Source of the DNA: CANLBN01 sp050633825
GTDB taxonomy: Bacteria; Pseudomonadota; Gammaproteobacteria; Pseudomonadales; Cellvibrionaceae
Direction of reading: 5' to 3'
NCBI GenBank assembly: GCA_050633825.1
Contig: JBOEHG010000019.1
Location: 16,451 to 80,450 of the forward strand
DNA: 64,000 nucleotides
Within the stretch, counting starts at the first letter, position 1. Each line of letters opens with the position of its first letter. Position numbers and translations under genes: made by a program. Under the pieces are notes generated by a model. The model saw only the letters and a program-made list of their open reading frames with translations. It had not been told where the DNA came from and did no database searches. This document shows positions 24,806-33,540 of this stretch, in pieces.

Positions 24806-25939
24806 CTAGAGTACTTCAGGCCTTTTTCCTGCAGTAGCAGTTAATTGCTTCCTCTCGCCGTTTCTTATAGCGGTAATCTGCACGGTGTCATTCGGGCGCA
24901 CTTGAGCGATTAAGTTCATCCCTTCACGCCCATTGCCAACGGCTTTATCATTAATATGAGTAAGGATATCCCCGGCTTGCAGGCCTGCCTGATCCGCTGG
25001 GCCATTAGGGTAGGTGCTGGTAATCAATACGCCATTGATAGTGTTTAAGTTATAGGTGCGGACAAGGTTGGGGTTGAGGGTTTGCGCTTCAATGCCTAAC
25101 CATCCTCTAATCGCTTCGCCTGATGTAATGATGTCATTCATAATATTAACAGCGATATCAGCAGGGATGGCGAAGCCAATACCGATAGATGTGCCATCAT
25201 TATTACGGTTCAAAATGGCGGTATTGATGCCTAATAATTGCCCTTTTGTGTCAATTAAGGCTCCCCCGGAATTACCGGGGTTAATCGCCGCATCTGTCTG
25301 GATAAAGTTTTCATACACATTCAAGCCTAAACCATGCCGACCGGTTGCTGAGATGATGCCCTGAGTGACTGTTTGCCCAATATTAAAGGGATTGCCAATG
25401 GCAAGTACGACATCGCCTATCAAGGCTTGCTGTGGTTCTCCAAGAGTAATTGTCTGAAGGTTTTGAGCGGGTATTTTAAGCACAGCCAAATCAGTTGCTT
25501 CGTCAGAGCCGACGATATCTGCTTTTATGTTACGACCATCGTAAAGTGATACATAGATCTCCTCCGCATCTGAAATTACGTGGTGGTTCGTTAACAAATA
25601 GCCTTCTTGGTTAATAATTACCCCCGATCCTAGAGCAGATGACATTTTCTGTTGTTTTGGGATATCGGCACTATTGAAGAAGTGTCTAAATAGGGCGTCA
25701 TCAAATAAAGGGTTGCGTGTTAAGTTAACTTTTTTGCGCGTTGATATGTTAACAACGGCAGGAGCGGCTTTGTTGACGGCAATTGCGTAAGATGAAGGTT
25801 TTTGGTGGTTAGGCAAGAAAAAATTAGAAACCTTTTGCCCTAAAGCATAGCGCAGTTCAGGGATGGCTATTGTCGTTGCCAACCCAATGAATAGGCCAAA
25901 TAAAATGGGGGCAATAAAGTAACTAATAAAATGCCGCAT
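24806..25939 (-). CDS. degS: Membrane-anchored periplasmic serine protease DegS
   Basis: A 377-residue HtrA-family protease with an N-terminal membrane anchor (about 8-28), a trypsin-like domain and one PDZ domain (about 280-370). The catalytic triad is visible: H120 in TNHHVISDA, D150 in ATDLAVLK and S224 in GNSGGAL. A single PDZ and an uncleaved anchor mark DegS/AlgW rather than DegP/DegQ. In relatives the PDZ domain senses misfolded porin tails and the protease starts RseA (MucA) cleavage, releasing sigma-E. It lies 48 bases after zapG. The zapE / zapG-degS neighbourhood matches that of E. coli, but degQ is missing here. Confidence 0.95.
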   Translation of the reverse strand: MRHFISYFIAPILFGLFIGLATTIAIPELRYALGQKVSNFFLPNHQKPSSYAIAVNKAAPAVVNISTRKKVNLTRNPLFDDALFRHFFNSADIPKQQKMSSALGSGVIINQEGYLLTNHHVISDAEEIYVSLYDGRNIKADIVGSDEATDLAVLKIPAQNLQTITLGEPQQALIGDVVLAIGNPFNIGQTVTQGIISATGRHGLGLNVYENFIQTDAAINPGNSGGALIDTKGQLLGINTAILNRNNDGTSIGIGFAIPADIAVNIMNDIITSGEAIRGWLGIEAQTLNPNLVRTYNLNTINGVLITSTYPNGPADQAGLQAGDILTHINDKAVGNGREGMNLIAQVRPNDTVQITAIRNGERKQLTATAGKRPEVL

Positions 25940-25987
25940 GGTTTAGTATTTACCGTTTATTTGATCTGTTTATAGAGCAAGAAAAGG

Positions 25988-26455
25988 TTATTTATTGCTT
26001 TCTTGCTCAGCATATTCTTCAGATTCTTTTAAGCCATAGCCTTCACTTAATGTCCCTTCTGCGCCAGGCGTTTTTGGGGCCCAATCTTTGGGTGGCTGGA
26101 AGTCTTCCTCGTTGATTGATGTATCACCCAAAAGAGTATCATCGCCGTTAGCATTGCTCAGTAGCTGTCGACTAATATCAACATTTGCCAGCTTGAGCGC
26201 ATCACTTGCTAAATGTTCGTGAACATCGCGATAACTTTGGGTCAAGTTGTTCACTAGTTTCGATGTTTCGGCAAAGTGGTCTGTTACTTCTTGTTGGTAC
26301 TCTTTTAATTGCTGTTCTGCTTCCTGCAATTTGGTCTCTAAGGTGCGCGCTTTTTGTTGTTGGGGCGATAGTGTCCTAGATAGTAAGGAACCCAATATAC
26401 AGCCAACCAATAAAGCTGCAGCACCAACAATAGCCAAAGTCGTGAGTGAAAACAC
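25988..26455 (-). CDS. zapG: ZapG/YhcB (DUF1043) inner-membrane protein
   Basis: A 155-residue protein with one N-terminal membrane helix (about 4-24), then a coiled coil of about 80 residues (KARTLETKLQEAEQQLKEYQ and on) and an acidic, disordered tail. This is the YhcB layout; the E. coli protein links cell division and envelope growth. The GTG start at 26455 is supported by a GGAGA six bases upstream. It is divergent from zapE and upstream of degS in the same direction. Confidence 0.9.
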   Translation of the reverse strand: MFSLTTLAIVGAAALLVGCILGSLLSRTLSPQQQKARTLETKLQEAEQQLKEYQQEVTDHFAETSKLVNNLTQSYRDVHEHLASDALKLANVDISRQLLSNANGDDTLLGDTSINEEDFQPPKDWAPKTPGAEGTLSEGYGLKESEEYAEQESNK

Positions 26456-26504
26456 AAGAATCTCCTAAAATGATTAACTCATAGGGGCAAGTATACCGCT
26501 ACTG

Positions 26505-26527
26505 AGTGATTGAGTCAGTGATTGAGT
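26505..26527. repeat. Direct repeat of AGTGATTGAGT in the zapG-zapE intergenic region
   Basis: Two perfect 11-base copies, at 26505-26515 and 26517-26527, separated by one base (12-base period, just over one helical turn). They sit about midway between the divergent starts and could be a paired binding site. A chance or slippage origin is also possible. Confidence 0.6.
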
Positions 26528-26619
26528 AGTACTTTGATTCATCTTCATGCCATAATCTATTTAGTAATATACGTTTCAGCTCTATTCAGGGCTCATTATT
26601 CAGTATTTGGATACCTTTC

Positions 26620-27738
26620 ATGAATTTATCTCCCCTGCAACGCTACCAGCAGGATATAGAACAGTCTGGATTTATAGCTGATTCAGCACAGCAGAACGCT
26701 GTTGAGAAGCTTGAGTCCTTATACCACTGTCTAATCGTAAACCATAAGCAAGCCTCTTCTTTTTCACTAGGCACAATACTTAATAAGATGGGTTTGGGAG
26801 ACGGTTTTAAAACCCCGGAAAAAGGCTTATATTTTTGGGGTGGTGTAGGTCGCGGAAAGACTTACCTGATGGATATTTTTTATGAAAGTCTTCCTATCGA
26901 TAAAAAGATGCGGGTTCACTTTCACCGCTTTATGCGGCGAGTGCATCAAGAGTTACGCACTTTACAGCATCAAAAAAACCCGCTTGAGGTAGTCGCCAAA
27001 AGGCTTGCCGATGAAGCTCATGTTATTTGTTTTGATGAGTTCTTTGTTTCAGATATCACCGATGCGATGATTCTTGGGGGGCTTTTGGAAGGTTTATTTG
27101 ATCGAGGGGTTTCATTAGTAGCGACATCTAATATTGTGCCCAGTGGGCTTTATAAAGATGGTCTACAGCGAGCACGATTTTTACCGGCTATCGCTTTAGT
27201 TGAGCAATATACAGAAGTGGTGAATGTCGATGGCGGTACTGATTACCGCTTGAGAAGTTTAGAGCAGGCTGAGCTTTATCATTGGCCTTTGGATGATCAG
27301 GCTGATATCAGTTTAAAGTCAAGTTTCGAAAGTTTGGTCCCAGATATTAATGAAGTCGTAGAGAATTTACCGCTGGAAATAGAGGGAAGAGATATTTTGA
27401 CCCGCTTTCATGCAGAGGATGTTGTTTGGTTTGATTTTATCGCACTTTGCGATGGGCCTCGCTCTCAAAATGACTATATAGAAATTGCAATGGAATACCA
27501 TGCTGTATTACTGTCTGATATTCCGGAGTTAACAGAGAAAAGAGAAGATCAGGCAAGGCGCTTTATTAATCTTGTCGATGAGTTCTACGACCGTAGCGTT
27601 AAACTGATTATTTCTGCAGAAAACCCCATACACCAATTGTACAGCGGTAGTCGATTGATCTTTGAGTTTGAGAGGACACAAAGCCGCTTGCTGGAAATGC
27701 AAAGCCATGATTACTTGGCTAGGGCGCACAAGCCTTAA
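26620..27738 (+). CDS. zapE: Cell division ATPase ZapE (AFG1 family)
   Basis: A 372-residue AAA-type ATPase of the AFG1/ZapE family. Walker A is GGVGRGKT with K80, and Walker B is VICFDEFFVSD. The Arg/His-rich MRVHFHRFMRRVHQEL between them is characteristic. In E. coli ZapE associates with the Z-ring during constriction under stress and low oxygen. Its divergent neighbour zapG also belongs to envelope growth and division, as in other gammaproteobacteria. It converges with purU, only nine bases apart, with no clear terminator between. Confidence 0.95.
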   Translation: MNLSPLQRYQQDIEQSGFIADSAQQNAVEKLESLYHCLIVNHKQASSFSLGTILNKMGLGDGFKTPEKGLYFWGGVGRGKTYLMDIFYESLPIDKKMRVHFHRFMRRVHQELRTLQHQKNPLEVVAKRLADEAHVICFDEFFVSDITDAMILGGLLEGLFDRGVSLVATSNIVPSGLYKDGLQRARFLPAIALVEQYTEVVNVDGGTDYRLRSLEQAELYHWPLDDQADISLKSSFESLVPDINEVVENLPLEIEGRDILTRFHAEDVVWFDFIALCDGPRSQNDYIEIAMEYHAVLLSDIPELTEKREDQARRFINLVDEFYDRSVKLIISAENPIHQLYSGSRLIFEFERTQSRLLEMQSHDYLARAHKP

Positions 27739-27747
27739 TAGTATTTT

Positions 27748-28620
27748 TTAGCGATCAAAAACAACGGTTTTATCACCGTTGAGCAAAATCCGGTGTTCGG
27801 CATACCATCTGATAGCACGATGTAGAACAACGGCTTCGATATCTTGACCAATTTCCACAAGCTCTTCGGGTGTGTTAGCGTGACTAACGCGTTCCACAGA
27901 TTGTTCAATAATAGGGCCTTCATCTAAATCAGGGGTCACATAATGAGCGGTAGCGCCTATCAGTTTTACGCCTCTATCATAGGCTTGGTGGTAAGGCTTT
28001 GCGCCTTTGAAACCGGGTAAGAAAGAGTGATGAATATTGATTGCTCGACCATTTAATTCTTTACAAAGGTCATTCGATAGAATTTGCATATAGCGTGCAA
28101 GTACTAAGAGGTCGACATTATGTTTGTCGATTAAGTCGATGATTTGTTGTTCTTGTTGTGTTTTTGTATCTGTTGTTACCGGCAAAAAGTGAAAAGGAAT
28201 TTCATACCATTCGCACAAAGGTTCCATCACTTCATGATTGGATATCACGGCAACAATATCGATGGGTAATGAACCGCGTTTCCAACTATTGAGTAAATGG
28301 CTGAGGCAGTGACCCCATTGGGAAACGGCAATAATTACTTTAGGCTTTTCGACTTTATTATGAATGCCCCAGGTCATGCCATAGCGTTGAGCAAGGGGTT
28401 CAAAGCTTGTTTTGATTGAATCCATGGGCTTGCTACCTTCGCAAGACTCCAATACGGTACGCATAAAGAAGCGTTTGGTGTGAATATCTTCAAATTGTGA
28501 AGATTCACGAATGTTAAACCCTTGCAGGGCAAATAAATTGGCAACGGCTGCGACGATACCGGGTTTATCGTCGCAACTAAAATTAAGTACTATATCGGAA
28601 ACCTGAGGCATAACTTGCAT
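27748..28620 (-). CDS. purU: Formyltetrahydrofolate deformylase
   Basis: A 290-residue enzyme that hydrolyses 10-formyl-tetrahydrofolate to formate and tetrahydrofolate, balancing one-carbon pools and supplying formate to PurT. An N-terminal ACT domain (about 8-85; FSCDDKPGIVAAVANLFA) is followed by the formyltransferase-type catalytic domain, with INIHHSFLPGFKGAKPY and ATAHYVTPDLDEGPII holding the Asn/His/Asp catalytic set. In-frame ATG codons at positions 1 and 4 are both possible starts; neither has a strong ribosome site. Confidence 0.95.
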   Translation of the reverse strand: MQVMPQVSDIVLNFSCDDKPGIVAAVANLFALQGFNIRESSQFEDIHTKRFFMRTVLESCEGSKPMDSIKTSFEPLAQRYGMTWGIHNKVEKPKVIIAVSQWGHCLSHLLNSWKRGSLPIDIVAVISNHEVMEPLCEWYEIPFHFLPVTTDTKTQQEQQIIDLIDKHNVDLLVLARYMQILSNDLCKELNGRAINIHHSFLPGFKGAKPYHQAYDRGVKLIGATAHYVTPDLDEGPIIEQSVERVSHANTPEELVEIGQDIEAVVLHRAIRWYAEHRILLNGDKTVVFDR

Positions 28621-28731
28621 ATATCTTTGTTGTTAGTATGTGTAATGGTTTAATGGCTTAAATTGTGCGCTAATAAAGCAGGATTGTAACCTGATGTGGT
28701 TTTATTTTATAAGTTTTTATAAGGTTAATCT

Positions 28732-29448
28732 GTGACGTTTGATAATTTAAAGACATTACATGACCAGTGGGTTATTTGTGCGCCTTTATCCACTGTGGTA
28801 ACTGAGACAATGTATCAGTGGTTGTCGGATGAGGAGGTTCAAAGGGCGAATCGCTTTCGCCGCCCTGAAGATAGTCAGCGTTTCATCTTGGCGCATGTGA
28901 TGAAGCGTTTTTATTTGTCTCAATTACTTGATTTACGACCTGAAGCGCTACAGTTTGTTGAAGGACCGAAGGGTAAGCCTTTTTGCACTGATAATGGCGC
29001 TCCATTTTTTAATATTTCCCATAGTGGCGATTGGGTATTATTAGCTGTCTCATCGACAAAAGAGATTGGTGTTGATGTGGAATGCTCTAAGAGAGGCGTC
29101 AGTGAGGGAACGATGAATCATGTTTTGACCTCATCTCAGCTTGAGAAAGTTAATGCTTCAAATAATCCACAAGCAACCTTCATCACTTATTGGACACAGA
29201 AGGAAGCGGTAAGCAAGGCCTTAGGACTTGGCTTATCGATTGACTTTACCACCATTGATTGCAGCGGTGATATCGGTTCCAGTAGGGTCATTCATTCAGG
29301 TAATGAACTGAAAGTAAGCGCTCACATAGTTGATGATAGCCATATAGCTTCGGTATCTGTTTTAGCTCATAGTCAGGTCGAGCCAATCCCTCTTTACGTA
29401 TTGGCTGATTGGAGAGGTTTACATCCTCTCTTGGTGAGCCTTTCTTGA
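28732..29448 (+). CDS. 4'-phosphopantetheinyl transferase, Sfp type
   Basis: A 238-residue transferase that moves phosphopantetheine from CoA to a carrier-protein serine. The family motifs are present: FNISHSGDWVLLA, the Mg2+-binding GVDVE, and WTQKEAVSKALGLGL. It starts at a GTG with AAGG seven bases upstream. Its length and the split motifs fit the Sfp/EntD-like class that serves peptide- or polyketide-type carriers rather than the short AcpS. No synthetase gene is in the window, so the target carrier is unknown; it may also serve the primary acyl carrier protein. The next gene, a PHP phosphatase, is 77 bases downstream. Confidence 0.92.
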   Translation: MTFDNLKTLHDQWVICAPLSTVVTETMYQWLSDEEVQRANRFRRPEDSQRFILAHVMKRFYLSQLLDLRPEALQFVEGPKGKPFCTDNGAPFFNISHSGDWVLLAVSSTKEIGVDVECSKRGVSEGTMNHVLTSSQLEKVNASNNPQATFITYWTQKEAVSKALGLGLSIDFTTIDCSGDIGSSRVIHSGNELKVSAHIVDDSHIASVSVLAHSQVEPIPLYVLADWRGLHPLLVSLS

Positions 29449-29525
29449 TATTTGTCATTATTTTGTCATGAAAAGGCACAAGATAAACTCATATCGCTAT
29501 ACTAACGTATAGGTAACAGGCATTT

Positions 29526-30287
29526 ATGCCACTTATATATGCCACTTTAGGTTTAGAAATGATTGATATTCACTGCCATTTATTGCCCGGTATCGATGAT
29601 GGGCCCAGTACGCTAGAGGAATCTCTGGCGCTGGCTCGTTTTGCCGTAAAAAATGGCATCACTCATTCTGTTATTACGCCCCACATACATGCAGGTCGCT
29701 GGGAAAATTCAGCGGCTATTATCAAAACGGTTGGTCTGGATTTCAAACGAGCATTACTCGAAGAAGAAATTCCTCTACAGGTCGGTATTGCTGCTGAAGT
29801 GCGTATTGGTGTTGAGATTATGGATCAGATCAATAATCGACAAATCCCTTTTTTGGGGAGATGGGGTGATCAAAAAGTCATGTTGATGGAGATGCCCCAT
29901 AGTCATATTCCTGTCGGTATTGAGCGTATGGTGAGCTGGTTGTTGGATCGCAATATCATTCCGATGATTGCTCACCCTGAACGAAACAAGGATGTCCATC
30001 GTAACGTATCTAAGCTAGACTCGCTTATTGATATGGGATGTCTATTTCAGGTAACCGCTAGCTCAGTATCCGGTCGTTTCGGGGAGCCTTCTCGAGTCCG
30101 TGCTGTTCAACTTCTTGAAAGAGGGGTGGTAACCGTGCTCGCTTCAGATGCCCATAACATTAAATATCGTCCGCCATCTTTAAATAGTGGGCGTGCCGCT
30201 GCCGCAGAGGTTGTTGGTGAGGATGAGGCTTTTAGGCTTGTTGTCGATAACCCATGGCAGATTGTCAGTGATCAATTCGCTGTTTAA
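29526..30287 (+). CDS. PHP-type protein tyrosine phosphatase (CpsB/CapC/YwqE-like)
   Basis: A 253-residue metal-dependent phosphatase of the polymerase-histidinol-phosphatase fold. Visible metal ligands are DIHCHLLPGIDDGP, ITPHIHAGRW, the Glu in AAEVRIG, MIAHPERN and the closing LASDAHN. Family members remove phosphate from tyrosine kinases that control exopolysaccharide export. No such kinase or polymer-export gene is adjacent, so the substrate here is open. Family proteins begin MIDIHCH, which suggests that the ATG at 29559 may be the true start, giving 242 residues; both ATGs have an AGG at fair spacing. Confidence 0.88.
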   Translation: MPLIYATLGLEMIDIHCHLLPGIDDGPSTLEESLALARFAVKNGITHSVITPHIHAGRWENSAAIIKTVGLDFKRALLEEEIPLQVGIAAEVRIGVEIMDQINNRQIPFLGRWGDQKVMLMEMPHSHIPVGIERMVSWLLDRNIIPMIAHPERNKDVHRNVSKLDSLIDMGCLFQVTASSVSGRFGEPSRVRAVQLLERGVVTVLASDAHNIKYRPPSLNSGRAAAAEVVGEDEAFRLVVDNPWQIVSDQFAV

Positions 30288-30523
30288 CTGTTTCTTGTGT
30301 AAGTAGCCTTTCTCTATGCAATACAATCCTGTTCAATATTCTTTGCATTCATTTCTCTGCCTTATTCGTCATATGCTTACAAGCTGTAAATTGCTTAAGA
30401 CCTGAACGTAATAAATCGGTATAATCGCCCCCCTTTGAACCCTGCTAGGTGAAAAACTATTATTCGTCCCCATCTTGGAATATTAACTGGCACCTTACAA
30501 ACTATTAATAAGCTGTAAAATCT

Positions 30524-32386
30524 ATGCTAAATCGTTATCCCTTATGGAAAAACCTCTTAATTCTCGGCCTTGTTACGCTGGGATTCCTCTACTCTGCGGC
30601 GAATTTATACGCTCCTGACCCAGCAGTACAGATCTCTGGCGCTTCTAGTACCTTAACAATCAGTCAGTCAGATATCACAAAAGCAACAAAAGCACTAAAA
30701 GCCAATAATATTGAGTACTTTGGTGAGGTCTTTACTGAAAAGAGTGGCTTGATTCGCTTAGCTAGTCAGGATGCCCAACTAAGAGCAAAAGATATCATTA
30801 AAAGTGCCTTGGGCGATGACTATGTTGTAGCTTTAAACTTAGCGCCAACAACTCCCGCGTGGTTGGATGGCATTGGTGCTGCACCGATGAAGCTGGGTTT
30901 GGATTTGTCTGGGGGTGTTCATTTCTTGATGGAAGTTGATACTGCAGCTGTTATTGAATCACAACTTAAATCCATAGAATCCCAAACTAAATCACAATTG
31001 CGTCAGGAACGTATCCGTTATCAGTCAGTGGTTGTAACCCGTGATAATGAATTAATTGCCCGCTTTAAAGAAGAAGAGTTACGTAATCGAGCCGCACCTA
31101 TACTTCGTCGTGAAAACCAAGAGTTTATTTTTGAAAGTGCTACCGAAGGTGATAGTTTTATTATTCGTGGCACCATGCAAGACCTTGCGATTCGAGAAAT
31201 AGAAGACTATGCAGTCAACCAAAACTTGACCACTTTACGCAATCGGGTCAATGAGTTAGGTGTGTCTGAGCCGATTGTGCAACGCCAGGGGCGTACCCGT
31301 ATCGTGGTCGAATTGCCAGGTGTACAGGATACGGCTGAAGCCAAGCGTATTATCGGTAAAACAGCCAATTTGGAATTTCGCCTAGAAGCTGAAGCTAGCG
31401 CATTAACATCAACCAAAGAGCAATTCCAGTTTCGCGATGGCAATGCCCAGTATGGTGGCAGTGGTGCCTTTCTTGAGCGTAGAGTTGTGTTAACGGGGGA
31501 AAGTGTTACTCGTGCTCAGGCAAGTTTTGATACAGAGTCGAGTCAACCTCAAGTCAATATATCCCTTAATAGTAAGGGTGGTACGAGTATGTACCAAAAT
31601 ACCATTAAAAATGTGGGACGGCGTTTAGGTGTGCTGTTTATTGAGTACAAAACAAAAACCCAAGATGCTAACGGTAAACCACTGGAAAAACCGGTACAAA
31701 TCATTGAAAAAAGAATCATCAGTTTGGCAACGATTCAAAGTGCGTTGAATGCTGAATTCCGTATTACTGGTTTGGATAGTACCGCAGAAGCCTCTGAATT
31801 AGCGCTCTTGTTACGTTCGGGTGCCTTAGCTGCACCTATGCAATTTGTGCAGGAAAGTACTATTGGGCCTTCTCTTGGTAAAGAAAATATTGAGTTGGGG
31901 GTGAAGTCAGTTCAGTTAGGCCTATTCTTAGTACTGATTTTTATGCTGGTGTATTACAAAGTGTTTGGCTTTGCTGCCAATATTGCCTTATCTGTTAATT
32001 TGGTTTTATTGATCGCAGTGATGTCGTTGTTCGGTGCGACATTAACGCTACCGGGTATTGCCGGTATTGTTTTAACCGTCGGTATGGCTGTTGATGCGAA
32101 TGTACTGATTTTCTCCCGAGTGAAAGAAGAGTTGAAAAATGGCTTGTCACCACAACAAGCCATCAATGCCGGCTTTGATCGTGCATTTACAACGATTCTT
32201 GATGCCAATATTACTACCTTGATTGTTGCCATTATTTTATATGGTATTGGTACAGGGCCGATTAAAGGCTTCGCCGTCACATTGGCTATCGGCATCATTA
32301 CTTCCATGTTTACTGCTATTTTGGGTACACGTGCGATTATTAATTTAATTTACGGTGGGCGCACCGTGAAAAAACTTTCGATATAA
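30524..32386 (+). CDS. secD: Protein translocase subunit SecD
   Basis: A 620-residue inner-membrane subunit that, with SecF, uses the proton or sodium motive force to pull proteins through SecYEG on the periplasmic side. It has an N-terminal TM (about 9-28), a large periplasmic P1 region carrying LDLSGGVHFLMEVD, and five C-terminal TMs with the conserved GMAVDANVLIFSRVKEEL. secF follows 11 bases later. The usual upstream partners tgt and yajC are missing: a PHP phosphatase gene lies upstream instead, across a 236-base gap with a TATAAT-like element at about 30420. Confidence 0.97.
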   Translation: MLNRYPLWKNLLILGLVTLGFLYSAANLYAPDPAVQISGASSTLTISQSDITKATKALKANNIEYFGEVFTEKSGLIRLASQDAQLRAKDIIKSALGDDYVVALNLAPTTPAWLDGIGAAPMKLGLDLSGGVHFLMEVDTAAVIESQLKSIESQTKSQLRQERIRYQSVVVTRDNELIARFKEEELRNRAAPILRRENQEFIFESATEGDSFIIRGTMQDLAIREIEDYAVNQNLTTLRNRVNELGVSEPIVQRQGRTRIVVELPGVQDTAEAKRIIGKTANLEFRLEAEASALTSTKEQFQFRDGNAQYGGSGAFLERRVVLTGESVTRAQASFDTESSQPQVNISLNSKGGTSMYQNTIKNVGRRLGVLFIEYKTKTQDANGKPLEKPVQIIEKRIISLATIQSALNAEFRITGLDSTAEASELALLLRSGALAAPMQFVQESTIGPSLGKENIELGVKSVQLGLFLVLIFMLVYYKVFGFAANIALSVNLVLLIAVMSLFGATLTLPGIAGIVLTVGMAVDANVLIFSRVKEELKNGLSPQQAINAGFDRAFTTILDANITTLIVAIILYGIGTGPIKGFAVTLAIGIITSMFTAILGTRAIINLIYGGRTVKKLSI

Positions 32387-32397
32387 GGAGCGGGATA

Positions 32398-33345
32398 ATG
32401 GGTGAATCAACACAAAAAGATGCCGCTTCCAATGGCCGTATAATCGATTTTATGGGGCAACGATTTGTTGCCATGTTATTTTCAGCAATTTTGTTGGTCG
32501 GTTCTATTGTTTCGTTGGCTGTTAATGGTTTGCAGTTTGGTCTGGATTTTACCGGTGGCTTACAAATTGAAGCGCAGTTCAGTGAGCCTGCAGATTTGCA
32601 AAGAATTCGTAATAGTTTAGCGTCAAATGACTTTGAAGATGCGGTTGTTGTTCACTTTGGTGCAGATACTGAAGTGATGGTGCGAATGCAGCAAGATCTT
32701 ACAGCAGGTATTGATCAACAAGTTTTGTCGGTATTGAAGCAAGCGACTGACGATGAAGTAGTATTAAAACGTACTGAATTCGTTGGTCCTCAGGTAGGTG
32801 ATGAGTTGCGCGACCAGGGTGGTATTGGTCTGCTATTCGCTCTAGCGGTGGTGATGGTTTATGTTGCTTTGCGTTTCCAGTTTAAATTTTCTGTGGGAGC
32901 TGTTGCAGCATTGATTCATGATGTGATTATTGTTTTAGGCTTCTTTTCAATATTTAAGCTGGATTTTGATCTAACAGTGCTGGCGGCAGTGTTGGCGGTG
33001 ATTGGTTATTCGCTTAACGATACTATAGTCGTCTCTGACCGCATTCGTGAAAACTTTCGTAAAGTGCGTAAAGGCACTCCTTTGGATGTCATTAACCAAT
33101 CGCTAACCCAAACCTTGGGCCGTACATTGGTGACTTCTTTAACGACTTTGCTGGTGTTGTTGGCTCTGTTTTTTGTCGGGGGCGAGTTGATACATTCCTT
33201 TGCTACCGCATTAATTATCGGTATTATTGTGGGTACCTACTCATCTATTTATGTTGCAGCCAATACCTTATTGTTAATGCATATATCAAAAGAAGATTTG
33301 ATGGTACCTGAAAAAGAAGGTGTCGAACTCGACGAGCTTCCCTAG
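32398..33345 (+). CDS. secF: Protein translocase subunit SecF
   Basis: A 315-residue partner of SecD with six TMs and a smaller periplasmic domain. Signatures are FGLDFTGGLQIEAQF after TM1 and GYSLNDTIVVSDRIRENFR in the fourth to fifth TM region. A GGAG lies just before the ATG. The C-terminus is acidic. In Pseudomonas-like genomes suhB follows directly; here a hybrid kinase gene intervenes. Confidence 0.97.
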   Translation: MGESTQKDAASNGRIIDFMGQRFVAMLFSAILLVGSIVSLAVNGLQFGLDFTGGLQIEAQFSEPADLQRIRNSLASNDFEDAVVVHFGADTEVMVRMQQDLTAGIDQQVLSVLKQATDDEVVLKRTEFVGPQVGDELRDQGGIGLLFALAVVMVYVALRFQFKFSVGAVAALIHDVIIVLGFFSIFKLDFDLTVLAAVLAVIGYSLNDTIVVSDRIRENFRKVRKGTPLDVINQSLTQTLGRTLVTSLTTLLVLLALFFVGGELIHSFATALIIGIIVGTYSSIYVAANTLLLMHISKEDLMVPEKEGVELDELP

Positions 33346-33360
33346 GTAGTTTGTTTTTCC

Positions 33361-33388
33361 CTGCAGGTCAGTGAACGCTGGCTTGCAG
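33361..33388 (+). terminator. Possible secDF transcript-end hairpin
   Basis: CTGCAGGTCAG (33361-33371) pairs with CTGGCTTGCAG (33378-33388) with two G-U wobbles and a six-base loop, 15 bases after the secF stop. The following bases are only moderately T-rich, so this is a weak or factor-assisted terminator at best. Confidence 0.35.
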
Positions 33389-33540
33389 ACTTCCTGCTTT
33401 TCCCGCATTATTTCGCTCTGGCTTATTCGTATTAAGTCGGTCTTTATCCTTGTTAATGTGAAGCACTGCATGTGTTTATATTGATAATCTATTTAAAATG
33501 ACCTGAAATTTCCTTTAACAATAATCGCTGTGAGTGAATA

